The position numbers were made by a program, and so were the translations under genes. DNA of 64,000 nt, taken from JACCZX01 sp963824935. GTDB lineage: Bacteria > Pseudomonadota > Gammaproteobacteria > Burkholderiales > Burkholderiaceae_F. Below, piece after piece: positions 44,349 through 52,608 of the stretch (positions within the stretch are counted from its first letter, which is position 1; each line of letters begins with the position of its first letter). The notes beneath the pieces are model-generated. The model saw only the letters and a program-made list of their open reading frames with translations, ran no database searches and was not told where the DNA came from. Where the stretch lies: contig CAWGRF010000030.1 of assembly GCA_963824935.1 (NCBI GenBank), positions 62,001 to 126,000 on the forward strand, read 5' to 3'.

Positions 44349-44801
44349 ATGGATCGCGATGACGTTGCCGGCACACTGAATGATCTAATCGAGAACTGCA
44401 AGGATGGCGAGTATGGCTTCCGTACCTGCGCCGAACATGCGAAATCCTCCGACCTCAAGAGCGTGTTTACACAGCGCGCAACCGACTGCCGACAGGCAGC
44501 GCAGGAACTGCAGGCGCTAGTCACGCGGTTTGGCGGTACGCCCGATACCGGTGGCACCGCGTCAGGGGCAGCGCACCGCGGCTGGATCGCCGTGCGTGGT
44601 GCGCTTGCGCTCAACGACGACCAGGCGATGCTGAACGAGTGCGAGCGCGGCGAAGATATCGCAGTGAATCGTTATCGCAAGGCGTTGGAGAAGAACTTGC
44701 CGCCTGACGTCGAACAGGTCGTTCGCCGTCAATATGAAGGCGCGCGACGCAACCATGATCAGATCAAGGCGCTGCGCGACAGTCAAAAGACAGCCGCCTA
44801 G
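44349..44801 (+). CDS. PA2169-family (DUF2383) four-helix-bundle protein
   Basis: This 150-residue soluble helical protein of the ferritin-like DUF2383 group has blocks TLNDLIENCKDGEYGFRTCAEH, LKSVFTQRATDCRQAAQEL, RGALALNDDQAMLNECERGEDIAVNRY and VRRQYEGARRNHDQIKALRD. Members are induced by stress in several proteobacteria; the molecular role is unknown. A conserved Glu/His set could bind metal. ATG 44349 has a GGAGC site. The downstream lipoprotein gene, 36 bases away, is likely in the same transcript. Confidence 0.85.
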   Translation: MDRDDVAGTLNDLIENCKDGEYGFRTCAEHAKSSDLKSVFTQRATDCRQAAQELQALVTRFGGTPDTGGTASGAAHRGWIAVRGALALNDDQAMLNECERGEDIAVNRYRKALEKNLPPDVEQVVRRQYEGARRNHDQIKALRDSQKTAA

Positions 44802-44837
44802 ACGTGCACCCGAGCGCTCACTAAGAGAGGACGACCC

Positions 44838-45197
44838 ATGGATCTGAATCGGATCATCGTGCACGCCGTCGTGCCGCTGTCAGCGGCGCTACTCGCAGCT
44901 CTTTCATTAGGCGGCTGCAGCGATCGCACAACGGCGCCAGCGCCGCCGGCCAGTGCGCCGAAGTCCGCCAGCCCGCCCGCGTCACCACCCACGAGCACGC
45001 CTGCGCCAACGTCGTCGGCGCCTCCCGTTGCACCGGGCACCGGGGATGTCGTCACCAAGAAAGGAACCGATACCGGTATGGTGGGCGGCGAATCCGGCAC
45101 TGTTTCCTCGAGCGGCAAGCCCGGCACCGGGACCTCGAGCGGTGCAGGCACCGGTGCTGCGGAGAGCAGCGGCGAGAAGACCGTCAGCAAGAAGTAG
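44838..45197 (+). CDS. Low-complexity lipoprotein
   Basis: This 119-residue protein has a signal peptide ending in lipobox LGGC (Cys 27). The mature part is a disordered Pro/Ala/Ser/Thr tract (residues about 32-75) followed by Gly/Ser/Thr-rich sequence with a few Lys. The AGAGAGG site supports ATG 44838. No domain is recognised. It may be an envelope spacer or surface lipoprotein expressed with the PA2169-family protein. It ends 18 bases from convergent fumC. Confidence 0.65.
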   Translation: MDLNRIIVHAVVPLSAALLAALSLGGCSDRTTAPAPPASAPKSASPPASPPTSTPAPTSSAPPVAPGTGDVVTKKGTDTGMVGGESGTVSSSGKPGTGTSSGAGTGAAESSGEKTVSKK

Positions 45198-45215
45198 TCA
45201 TTCGCGGGCTTGGGT

Positions 45216-46617
45216 CTAGGCACCGGTCATCGCATCGGGCCTGACCCATCGATCAAAGTCGGCGGCGCTGACGTAGCCAAGCGCGAGCGCCGCCTCGCGT
45301 AGCGTCGTGCCCTCCCGATGTGCGCGCTGCGCGATCTGCGCTGCCTTGTCGTAGCCGATGTGCGGCGCCAGCGCAGTCACCAGCATCAGCGAACGCCCGA
45401 CCATGTCTGCAATTCGATCGGGGCGCGCAACGATCCCGGCCGCGCAGTGTCGATCGAAGCTCGCTATTGCTTCGGCAAGCAGTCGCACGCTCGACAGCGC
45501 GTTGTGCGCCATCACCGGCCGGCACACGTTCAATTCGAAGTTACCCGAAGCACCGGCGATGTTGACGGTCACGTCATGCCCGAAGACCTGCATACAGACC
45601 ATCATCATCGCTTCGCTCTGCGTCGGATTGACCTTGCCCGGCATGATCGAGCTGCCGGGTTCGTTTTCGGGCAACGCGATTTCGCCGATCCCTGAGCGCG
45701 GCCCGCTGGCGAGCAGCCGTACGTCGTTAGCGATTTTCAACAGCGCCGCCGCGAGTGTCTTTAGCGCTCCGTGCGCAAACACCAGCGGATCACTGGACGC
45801 CAACGCCGCGAACTTGTTCTGCGCCGAAACAAATGGCAGGCCGGTTGCGGTAGCGATGTGCGCAGCAACGCGTGTTCCGAATTCGCGATGCGTGGCAATA
45901 CCCGTCCCCACTGCGGTCCCGCCGATTGCCAGCGGCAGCAGAGCCTCGCTGCCCTGCATGATGGCGGTGCGCGCAAAGTCCAACTGCGCAACGTAACCCG
46001 AGAATTCCTGCCCCAGAGGTTAGCGGCGTAGCGTCCTGCAGATGCGTTCGGCCGATCTTGACGATGCGCTCGAACTCATCGGTTTTTGCCGCGAGCGTCG
46101 TGCGCAGTGCCTGCAACGCGGGCAGCAGTCGTTCGTTCAGCGCTGTTGCAACGGCGATATTGATCGCAGTGGGAAACACATCGTTGGTCGACTGTCCGCG
46201 ATTGACGTCGTCGTTCGGGTGCACCGCGCGGCCGACGCCGCGCTGCTGACCGAGCAATTCGGAAGCGCGGTTCGCAAGTACCTCGTTGAGGTTCATGTTG
46301 GTCTGCGTTCCCGAGCCGCTCTGCCATAACGACAGCGGAAACTGGTCGGCATGCTCGCCGGCCAACACCTCGTCTGCCGCGGCGACGATCGCCGCGGCAC
46401 GCGATGCATCGATTACGCCCAGCTCCGAATTGACGAGTGCCGCCGCGCGCTTGACGAGCGCGAGTGCGTGGATCAGCTCGCGCGGCATCCGCTCATCAGA
46501 AATGGCGAAGTGGTGCAAGGCGCGCTGGGTTTGTGCGCCCCACAGGCGATCAGCGGCAACCTCGATGTCGCCGAATGTGTCGTGCTCGATGCGGAAAGGG
46601 GAAGTTGGATTGTTCAT
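45216..46617 (-). CDS. fumC: Class II fumarate hydratase (one frameshift)
   Basis: FumC interconverts fumarate and malate in the TCA cycle and is the oxidant-resistant, iron-free type. ATG 46617 begins FRIEHDTFGDIEVAADRLWGAQTQRAL. Active-site blocks are SGSGTQTNMNLNEVLANRA, HPNDDVNRGQSTNDVFPTA, GRTHLQDATPL and the signature GSSIMPGKVNPTQ. An extra G near 46015 (GGGG for GGG) breaks the frame; repaired it reads TSGQEFSGYVAQLDFARTA. The upstream open frame before 46617 is not part of the gene. Confidence 0.95.
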
Positions 46618-46702
46618 GGCAAAACAGCAGCTTCGAAAGCATTGTGCGTTGTGTCGCACGCCGCCGCAAGCTGGGCCTGGTCGGACTAAGGGCGCAAGAG
46701 CG

Positions 46703-49084
46703 TCAGTGAGCGGTGGCGGGCGCGCCGGCGAGCGCCCGTTCAAGCTCGTGCAGCGACAACGGCTTCGTGAGGTGTGCATTGCACCCCGCTTCAAGCGAGC
46801 GCGCACGATCGTGATCCTGGCCGAATCCCGACAACGCCACGATATAAATCGGCTTGCCCCACTCTGTCGCACGTAGCTGGCGCGTTGCCTCGTGGCCGTT
46901 CATCTTCGGCATGCTGACGTCGAGCAGCATGATTTCGGGTCGAAACTGTTCGGCGAGCTGCAGCGCCTGTACGCCATCGTGGCCAATGGCGACCTCGTGT
47001 CCCGAGACGCGCAGCAGTGCTGCCATCGACTCGGCGGCGTCACGATTGTCGTCCACAACCAGCACGCGCCGGCGCATGAAAGCGTCACCGTTGCTGGCAA
47101 GCATCGGCGCATCGGCGGTTACACGGCCCGGCATTGATGGCTCGTCACCCGGCGCGTGATTGCGCGGCAGTCGAACGATCAGCTCGGTGCCGCTGCCGAC
47201 GCCAGCGCTGCGCGCCTCGATACTTCCACCGTGCAGCGCGGTCAACGCGCGCGACAACGACAAGCCGACGCCCAGCCCGGCGTGACCTTCGCCCGGATTG
47301 GAGCCCGCTTGCGAAAACATTGTAAAAATCGAGTCGATCGCGTCCGGCGCAATGCCGACGCCCTCGTCGGTCACTCGTATTTGGACATCCTGCGGACCGT
47401 TCGCTACATCGAGCGTGATGCGGCCCAGCGGCGGCGTGTACCGCGCCGCGTTGTTCAGCAGATTCGCCAATACCTGGCTGATACGCGCGGGGTCGCAGTA
47501 CAGCGTCAACGGCGATGGCGGGACGTTGACCACCAGGCTCTGGCGCCGTTCGATAATCATCGGATGCGCGGTTTCGAGTGCCGCATCGATCACCGCCTGC
47601 AGTGCCACGTGTTCGCGGCGCAGCGCAAGCTTGCCCGACGTTATGCGGCCGACATCGAGTAGGTCGTCGATCAGCCGCACCATCATCGTCACCTGGCGAT
47701 CGAGCACGTCGCGCGCGTACGCAATCGCTTGCGCGCTCTCAGGCGCGCTGCGGATCAGTTGCACTGCACTTCGGATCGGCGCCAGCGGGTTGCGCAATTC
47801 ATGCGCGAGCACGGCCAGAAATTCGTCCTTGCGCCGATCAGCCTCGCGCAGCGACCGCTCCGCGTGCCGCAAGTCGGCGATGCTTTGACGCAATTGACGC
47901 TCGCCTTTGCGGGGCACGGTGATATCGAGCATCGTGCCGATGCAGCGCATCGCGGTTTCCTTCTGGCCGTTCGCCACAAAGAACCAGCGGCCGCGCGCCG
48001 CTACCGAGCGCTCATCGCCTTCGGCGTGAAAGACGCGCATTTCGAAAGAGAACTCGCCGCTGCCTGCAGGGTCGCGGGAGCGGTTAATCGACTTGACGAC
48101 ACGCCGCCGGTCTTCCGGATGAATCGCGGCGCGCACTTTGCGGTACGACAGCACCGCAGTCGCGTCGTAGCCGAATATCGAGCGGCACCGGTCCGACCAG
48201 ATCACCCGCTGTGTCGGCAGCTCAATTTCAAAGACACCGAGACCAGTGGATTCGAGCGCGAGGCGCAACTGCTCTTCACGATCTCGCAGCGACTCTTCGG
48301 CGCGCATCTGGGCGTCGATATCGGTTGCCACGCCGAACCAGCGCGGGGCTTCGCTGTGCTTTCCGGCGCGCCAGACGGGACGTGCACGTGCGATGAACCA
48401 GCGATAGCCGCCGTCGGCCCCACGCAGCCGGTGCCGCATCTCGTACGGTGTCGCGCTGGTCAGCGCCGATCGCCAGGCGTCGCGTACGCGCTGCAGATCG
48501 TCGGGATGGATGACTTCCCTTGCCATCCGTTGGGCGTCGCCTTTGGGCGAGCGCGGAAGTCCCGTGTATTCCGACCAGCGCCGATTGGTGTAGATGTTGG
48601 CGCCGGCGCCATCGGTGGCGAACATGATGTCGGGCAGCGATTCGGCAAGCTCTCGAAAGCGCGCTTCGCTGTCCACCACCGCCTGCTCGATCAAACGCCG
48701 ATCGGCGATCTCCTTTTGCAACGCCAGTTGACGACGCTCAGCGCGGTCATGTGCCCGATGCAACTCTTCGGCCAGAACCGAAGCCACGATGCCGACGATT
48801 GCCAGCAATATCAGCGGCACCGCAGACTCCAGCGTGAACGTCGGGGCGCCGGGCACGGTGCCCGTGTCCAGAACGATCAGCATGCATAGTGCGGTGGCCA
48901 GAAGCCCGGGCCAGAGACCGCAGTACGCGGCGCTGGCCAGAACTGCCAGCACCAGGACCAGACTCGGCGCGGTAGGGCCGAGAGCGTGCAGCGCAAGTCC
49001 GTAGTGCAGCAGCGCAGCCACGCTTGTGCTGATGGCTACGACCGCCAGCGATTTGCTTCCGACAATGATGCGCTCGGCTGCCAT
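46703..49084 (-). CDS. Hybrid histidine kinase with two PAS domains and a C-terminal receiver
   Basis: This is a 793-residue membrane sensor. The N-terminus has four hydrophobic segments (about residues 12-105) of the KdpD-like DUF4118 type. A coiled coil and two PAS domains (about 130-260 and 270-395) follow. HisKA has LAVLAHELRNPLAPIRSAVQ, and the ATPase domain has VLANLLNNAARYTPP, DEGVGIAPDAID and HAGLGVGLSLSRALT. The receiver at about 670-785 has VLVVDDNRDAAES and LLDVSMPKMNG. It could feed one of the sigma-54 activators, but no direct neighbour proves a pairing. It lies upstream of fumC in the same direction. Confidence 0.9.
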   Translation of the reverse strand: MAAERIIVGSKSLAVVAISTSVAALLHYGLALHALGPTAPSLVLVLAVLASAAYCGLWPGLLATALCMLIVLDTGTVPGAPTFTLESAVPLILLAIVGIVASVLAEELHRAHDRAERRQLALQKEIADRRLIEQAVVDSEARFRELAESLPDIMFATDGAGANIYTNRRWSEYTGLPRSPKGDAQRMAREVIHPDDLQRVRDAWRSALTSATPYEMRHRLRGADGGYRWFIARARPVWRAGKHSEAPRWFGVATDIDAQMRAEESLRDREEQLRLALESTGLGVFEIELPTQRVIWSDRCRSIFGYDATAVLSYRKVRAAIHPEDRRRVVKSINRSRDPAGSGEFSFEMRVFHAEGDERSVAARGRWFFVANGQKETAMRCIGTMLDITVPRKGERQLRQSIADLRHAERSLREADRRKDEFLAVLAHELRNPLAPIRSAVQLIRSAPESAQAIAYARDVLDRQVTMMVRLIDDLLDVGRITSGKLALRREHVALQAVIDAALETAHPMIIERRQSLVVNVPPSPLTLYCDPARISQVLANLLNNAARYTPPLGRITLDVANGPQDVQIRVTDEGVGIAPDAIDSIFTMFSQAGSNPGEGHAGLGVGLSLSRALTALHGGSIEARSAGVGSGTELIVRLPRNHAPGDEPSMPGRVTADAPMLASNGDAFMRRRVLVVDDNRDAAESMAALLRVSGHEVAIGHDGVQALQLAEQFRPEIMLLDVSMPKMNGHEATRQLRATEWGKPIYIVALSGFGQDHDRARSLEAGCNAHLTKPLSLHELERALAGAPATAH

Positions 49085-49214
49085 CCGGAAGATTCACGCC
49101 GTCATGAGCGAACAGACCGCGAAGAATAAGGCTGCAGGAAGCTCAGCGGTCGAGGATGAACACCGGATTAACACCTTTTACGGATGCCTGCTCTCGACAT
49201 TTTGCGTACCGGGG

Positions 49215-49231
49215 CGGGCACGCGCCATGCT
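49215..49231 (+). promoter_or_regulatory. Candidate sigma-54 promoter of the Cys-rich protein gene
   Basis: GGCACGCGCCATGC keeps GG-N10-GC and a perfect -24 element, with ATGC at -12. The predicted start near 49242 leaves about 35 bases before ATG 49277, including a GGAGG site. Confidence 0.55.
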
Positions 49232-49276
49232 GGCCAACGCGCCCTGCAGCCGCTTTGTGCAACACCGGAGGATTAG

Positions 49277-49690
49277 ATGGAGGCATCACGCGACGAAGAC
49301 GCCGATGGCGCGATGGCAAGGTGCATCGCCGCTTGTAATGAATGCAATCGAGTCTGTCTGCAACATATCGAACACTGCCTGACGCTGGGTGGCGCACACG
49401 CCGAGCCGGCGCATATCTCGATGCTGCTTACGTGCGCCAGTGTGTGCCGCACGGCTAGCGAGCTGATGTCGCTCGACTCGGAGTGGTATTCGACGATGTG
49501 CGATCTGTGCGGACAGGTATGCGACGAGTGCGCAGATGAATGCGAGGAACTCGGTGACATGGAAAGCTGCGTCGCCGCGTGCCTGGACTGCGCGGATGCG
49601 TGTCGTGAAATGGCTGGTGAGCAGGTCGACGACGAGGAAGACGATGATGAGGAAGAAGACGAGCTTGTCACCGGTGAACGCATCAATTAG
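49277..49690 (+). CDS. Cys-rich four-helix-bundle copper-binding protein (DUF326/Csp-like)
   Basis: This 137-residue protein has 16 Cys spaced along helices as C-x3-C and C-x2-C (ARCIAACNECNRVC, TMCDLCGQVCDECADEC, CVAACLDCADAC). This is the pattern of Csp copper-storage proteins, which hold Cu(I) inside a helix bundle. No signal peptide is present, so it would be cytosolic, like Csp3. An unusual feature is the acidic tail of about 20 residues (DDEEDDDEEEDE). The GGAGG site supports ATG 49277. Copper binding is inferred from the family. Confidence 0.82.
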   Translation: MEASRDEDADGAMARCIAACNECNRVCLQHIEHCLTLGGAHAEPAHISMLLTCASVCRTASELMSLDSEWYSTMCDLCGQVCDECADECEELGDMESCVAACLDCADACREMAGEQVDDEEDDDEEEDELVTGERIN

Positions 49691-49705
49691 GGGATAGTCA
49701 AGCGA

Positions 49706-50164
49706 TCATCGTCGATAGCGGCCGGTGCCAGCGTCTTTTGGCGGTTCCCCGTTACCTGCATCCTCATCCTCAGCGTCCTCTTCGACCTCGTCGATCCCGA
49801 TGCGCTCGAGCGCATCGGGCGGTACCCGGGCACGTGAACCGATCAATCGATCCGGAGCGATATCGCTGCCAGGTTCGACGTCGGTGTCGCGCCCCGCAGT
49901 GGCGCGCTCGCCGGTACCGGAGGAATCGCTGTCGCTATCCAGATTGGCGTCGCCGACATCGCGTCCAGCGCCGCCGCCATGGACCGTATCTTCGTTAGTG
50001 CCGACATCAAGGTCGAGCACATCGGCATCTTTCTCGTAGACGCCCGGACCCTGCAGGTCGCTACCGCTATCCGACGTATCGCTTGGGCCCAGGGCCCTGG
50101 TGCCGTGGCCTTTGCCGGTGACGGCCGGCGTTGCACCGGTGACGTCGAGTGTGCTGTCTGCCAT
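49706..50164 (-). CDS. Acidic low-complexity protein of unknown function
   Basis: This 152-residue protein is dominated by Asp, Gly, Ser and Thr, with tracts such as GPSDTSDSGSDLQGPG and DSDSDSSGTGERA, and an acidic end EVEEDAEDEDAG. It is surely disordered and soluble. Proteins with the same GPSDTSDSGSD start occur in other betaproteobacteria without known role. A GGAGAA site precedes ATG 50164. It lies 70 bases after the degenerate kinase gene and is probably in its transcript. The stop is 16 bases from the convergent Cys-rich gene. Confidence 0.65.
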   Translation of the reverse strand: MADSTLDVTGATPAVTGKGHGTRALGPSDTSDSGSDLQGPGVYEKDADVLDLDVGTNEDTVHGGGAGRDVGDANLDSDSDSSGTGERATAGRDTDVEPGSDIAPDRLIGSRARVPPDALERIGIDEVEEDAEDEDAGNGEPPKDAGTGRYRR

Positions 50165-50234
50165 CAGCGTTCTCCTGGCTCTCTATTTTCAGACAAGGCA
50201 AACGGCGTGCATTGTCGCGCTTAATGTCGCGGCG

Positions 50235-50933
50235 CTACGAGCGAGGTAGTCTGAGCTGAATGCAGGGGCGGGTGGAATCGGCACCGACATGAAGCTCGCC
50301 GCCGTGCGCGGCCGCCAGCAGCGTGCTGATGCGCAGATCGAGCAGTGCGGCATCCGACCAGTCGGGCTCATAGGCGGATCCTGCAAGCGACAGTCCGCAC
50401 GCGCCGCGATCAATGTCGGCTTCGAGCTCAACCGTCGACGCTTCGCGTGCGCGACGCACCATGACAACGAGCAGCCGATAAACGAGTCGCTCGATGCGCG
50501 CGGCGTCGCCGGTCACCACAACATCGGGAGCGTCAAACTTTGACTGCAGAAGCACGCCGTGCAGCGTGAGCACGTCACCGACGCGCTCGATCGCGCGGGT
50601 CACCCGCTCAGCGACGCGCACCGCGGCCGCCTGAAGCTTCAGCGTGCCGAGGATGGTTCGCCCATCATCGACGAAGTCCTCAAGAAGCTGCGTTTGATCA
50701 AGCGAATTGCGTGCGATGACCTCCGCAACGTGCTTCGCTCGTACCGCATCGACTTCTCCCTTTTGCAGCAGGTGCGTCCAACCCAGAATCGTGTTCAGCG
50801 GCGTGCGCAAGTCGTGGTTAAAGCGGCTAAGCAGCGCAACCAGCAACTCCATCCTGCCAGAGGTGTCGAGGTGTACGAGCCAGCGCGCACCGCAGCGCGG
50901 ATCCGTGTCGCTTAGAACTGTAGTCGCATCCAT
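50235..50933 (-). CDS. Degenerate histidine kinase (HisKA intact, ATP-binding domain decayed)
   Basis: This 232-residue soluble protein has a clear H box, RFNHDLRTPLNTILGWTHLL, with His about 40, and a helical pair as in HisKA. Where the N box should be, the sequence is RIERLVYRLLVVMVRRAREA, without the Asn. The glycine-rich G1 and G2 boxes are missing from the last 60 residues (...LAAAHGGELHVGADSTRP). It has no sensor or receiver domain. It may accept phosphate from another kinase or dimerise with one rather than use ATP. A good sigma-54-type promoter lies at 50981-50998. Confidence 0.78.
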   Translation of the reverse strand: MDATTVLSDTDPRCGARWLVHLDTSGRMELLVALLSRFNHDLRTPLNTILGWTHLLQKGEVDAVRAKHVAEVIARNSLDQTQLLEDFVDDGRTILGTLKLQAAAVRVAERVTRAIERVGDVLTLHGVLLQSKFDAPDVVVTGDAARIERLVYRLLVVMVRRAREASTVELEADIDRGACGLSLAGSAYEPDWSDAALLDLRISTLLAAAHGGELHVGADSTRPCIQLRLPRS

Positions 50934-50980
50934 TTCGCGTCAGCGCGCGCTGTGCGGTTCGCCCCTCCAGCGATCGCTGT

Positions 50981-50998
50981 GTGCAACTTTCGTTCCAT
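50981..50998 (-). promoter_or_regulatory. Candidate sigma-54 promoter of the degenerate kinase gene
   Basis: On the minus strand GGAACGAAAGTTGC keeps GG-N10-GC with a perfect TTGC and one mismatch at -24. The start near 50971 would precede ATG 50933 by about 38 bases. It is back to back with the plus-strand site at 51005. Confidence 0.65.
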
Positions 50999-51004
50999 CT
51001 TCAC

Positions 51005-51021
51005 CGGGCACATGGCTTGCG
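51005..51021 (+). promoter_or_regulatory. Candidate sigma-54 promoter of the Gln-rich protein gene
   Basis: GGCACATGGCTTGC keeps GG-N10-GC with a perfect TTGC and one mismatch at -24 (GG at 51007, GC at 51019). ATG 51113 lies about 80 bases after the predicted start. Confidence 0.68.
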
Positions 51022-51112
51022 ATGTTTTTGGCACGGGCAAGGGTTCAGGTGGTGTTCAGGGAAATGAGCGCAATGAGCCGCCCCGCGGTGTTTTACTACA
51101 AAGGAGTGCAGC

Positions 51113-51493
51113 ATGAAGAAACAAAACCAGCAACAGCCGAAGCAGAACGAACAACAACAACAGAACACCGGACAAAAGGAAAAAAATCCGAGCCAGCAAG
51201 GTGGGCAGAACCCGCAAGGACAGCCAGGCAGCAACCCGAGCTCGCAAGGGCAGCCGGGCGCGCGGCAGTCTGACCAGGGTAGCCGGCAAGCGGGCAGCCG
51301 TGGCTCGCAGCGCCGTCAAACGTCCAGCCAGCACGGCTCGACGCCACAAGATGACGATGACGAAACGCCCGAGATGAATCAGGCTGGAGAGGAGTCGAGC
51401 GAGAAACTGCGCCGCGACGCGCTAGACACGCCGGAATCCTCTACCGGTTCCGATCGCGACACGATGGGTGGTGCAAGGAGCAAAAATCGCTAA
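51113..51493 (+). CDS. Gln/Asn/Gly/Ser-rich disordered protein
   Basis: This 126-residue protein has a strong AAAGGAG site. It opens MKKQNQQQPKQNEQQQQN and continues in Gln-Gly-Pro-Ser steps, then an acidic patch DDDDETPEMN. The composition is that of a hydrophilin or intrinsically disordered stress protein, with no hydrophobic core and no signal peptide. No family is recognised. A terminator follows directly, so it is a single-gene transcript. Low complexity makes homology assignment unreliable. Confidence 0.65.
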   Translation: MKKQNQQQPKQNEQQQQNTGQKEKNPSQQGGQNPQGQPGSNPSSQGQPGARQSDQGSRQAGSRGSQRRQTSSQHGSTPQDDDDETPEMNQAGEESSEKLRRDALDTPESSTGSDRDTMGGARSKNR

Positions 51494-51521
51494 CACCTCT
51501 CACGGAGCAGAAGAATTGAAG

Positions 51522-51546
51522 CGGGGACACGATGGTCCCCGTTTTT
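51522..51546 (+). terminator. Rho-independent terminator after the Gln-rich gene
   Basis: CGGGGAC/GTCCCCG with a 6-base loop is followed by TTTTT. It separates this gene from the convergent 53.8-51.6 kb operon. Confidence 0.85.
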
Positions 51547-51565
51547 GCGTCCGTGCCGACTGGAC

Positions 51566-51745
51566 CTACGTCGTCGTAGCGGAGGGTTGCTCGGATCTCG
51601 GCCAGGTCTCATCGGGCTCATCGTCCGCGTGCGAAAGACGCCGCGCATCCGAGCGCGAAAGGGCATCCGAGTCACGGCTGCGCATGGCACGTGAGACGAC
51701 GTAAAGCAGGCCACCGAGCAGGGCGGCGCGAACAAGTAGCGACAT
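51566..51745 (-). CDS. Small single-pass membrane protein
   Basis: This 59-residue protein starts at ATG 51745, which has a perfect AAGGAG site; the longer frame upstream is not needed. Residues 3-18 (LLVRAALLGGLLYVVS) form one membrane helix, followed by a polar tail rich in Arg, Asp and Ser (RSRDSDALSRSDARR). It is the last gene of the operon that includes the DUF883, holin-like and lipocalin genes. Function unknown. Confidence 0.6.
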   Translation of the reverse strand: MSLLVRAALLGGLLYVVSRAMRSRDSDALSRSDARRLSHADDEPDETWPRSEQPSATTT

Positions 51746-51786
51746 ACGGTTCTCCTTGAAGAAGTTGGCGGCGCGCGGCAAGCCGA

Positions 51787-52608
51787 TCAAGGGCCGGTCG
51801 CCGATGGCGCCGTGTGCCGGGTGTAAACGAGCGCGCTGGTATCAAATCCCTGCGCGCGCGCCTTGTCCAAGAAATCCTGACGCGTGAGATCCCCGACCGT
51901 GGGTCGGCGAGCGAGCAACCACAGATCTTTGCGACTCGCGGCGCCGACGATCGCGGTGCTGTAGTCATCGGCGACATCGATAATCGTGTAATCCGACCAC
52001 ACGAACGGTAAGAAGTCGAGTGCGGAAGGAGAATATGAAATCTTGAAGCGCGCCTGGGTCGCATCATCGACCAGCTTTGCCCTCCCGGTCGAGCGCTTGA
52101 TGCTTCCGTCCGGACGCCGACACAGACTTAACAGTCGCAGCCCGTCGCCGGTCCGCGCGTACGTAGCGCGCGCATCCGACGCGCATTCCCGCTCGCTCCC
52201 GCTTCGCGCAGGCAAGCGCGCGATCTCGTGCCAGGTGCCGACGAAGCGATCAAGATTGACGTGTGCCGCACTCGCCAAAGGTTTCTTGGCGCTCTTTGCA
52301 ATAACCGCGGCCACCAGCGCGCTGACCGCAGTGACGGCGTGCGGACCCAGCGCGGCCACATAAGGTCCGTAGGAGCGCAGCCACGAACCGAACCCTTCGC
52401 CACGCACAAAGCCGCGCCGTACTTTGCGACGTGCCCTAAGTACTTGCCGTAGTAGCAGCGCCGCGCCCGTCACGCCGACGATCGTCGGTGTCTTCGACCG
52501 CCAGTACGCGCGCAGCGCACGGCCCGTCTCTACCGCGCGCGCATCAGCCGCGTAAACGGCGCGCTCAGCCGCCTCGATGTCAGTCTTCAGACTGTCAAGT
52601 GCTGCTGC
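51787..52608 (-). CDS. Lipocalin (Blc-like) fused to an N-terminal YqjK-like membrane segment
   Basis: ATG 52608 gives 273 residues and overlaps the holin-like gene by 14 bases. Residues 1-110 are helical, with a basic segment around a hydrophobic stretch (TIVGVTGAALLLRQVL) and a second hydrophobic run (LGPHAVTAVSALVAAVIA). From about residue 118 a bacterial lipocalin follows: VNLDRFVGTWHEIARLP with the GxW motif, ATYARTGDGLRLLSLCR, WSDYTIIDVADDYSTAIVG and KDLWLLARRPT. Blc lipocalins are outer-membrane lipoproteins that bind lysophospholipid. Here the lipobox is replaced by a membrane-anchored N-terminus, an unusual fusion. Confidence 0.78.
   Translation of the reverse strand, partial: AAALDSLKTDIEAAERAVYAADARAVETGRALRAYWRSKTPTIVGVTGAALLLRQVLRARRKVRRGFVRGEGFGSWLRSYGPYVAALGPHAVTAVSALVAAVIAKSAKKPLASAAHVNLDRFVGTWHEIARLPARSGSERECASDARATYARTGDGLRLLSLCRRPDGSIKRSTGRAKLVDDATQARFKISYSPSALDFLPFVWSDYTIIDVADDYSTAIVGAASRKDLWLLARRPTVGDLTRQDFLDKARAQGFDTSALVYTRHTAPSATGP

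Noticed and set aside
49273..49686. Ser-rich minus-strand frame opposite the Cys-rich protein
   Set aside because: It is the mirror of the Cys/Glu/Asp-rich gene, with Ser runs arising from the acidic tail codons.
50193..50206. Near sigma-54 site before the acidic protein gene
   Set aside because: The minus strand has TG instead of the invariant GG, and the gene can be read from the promoter at 50981.
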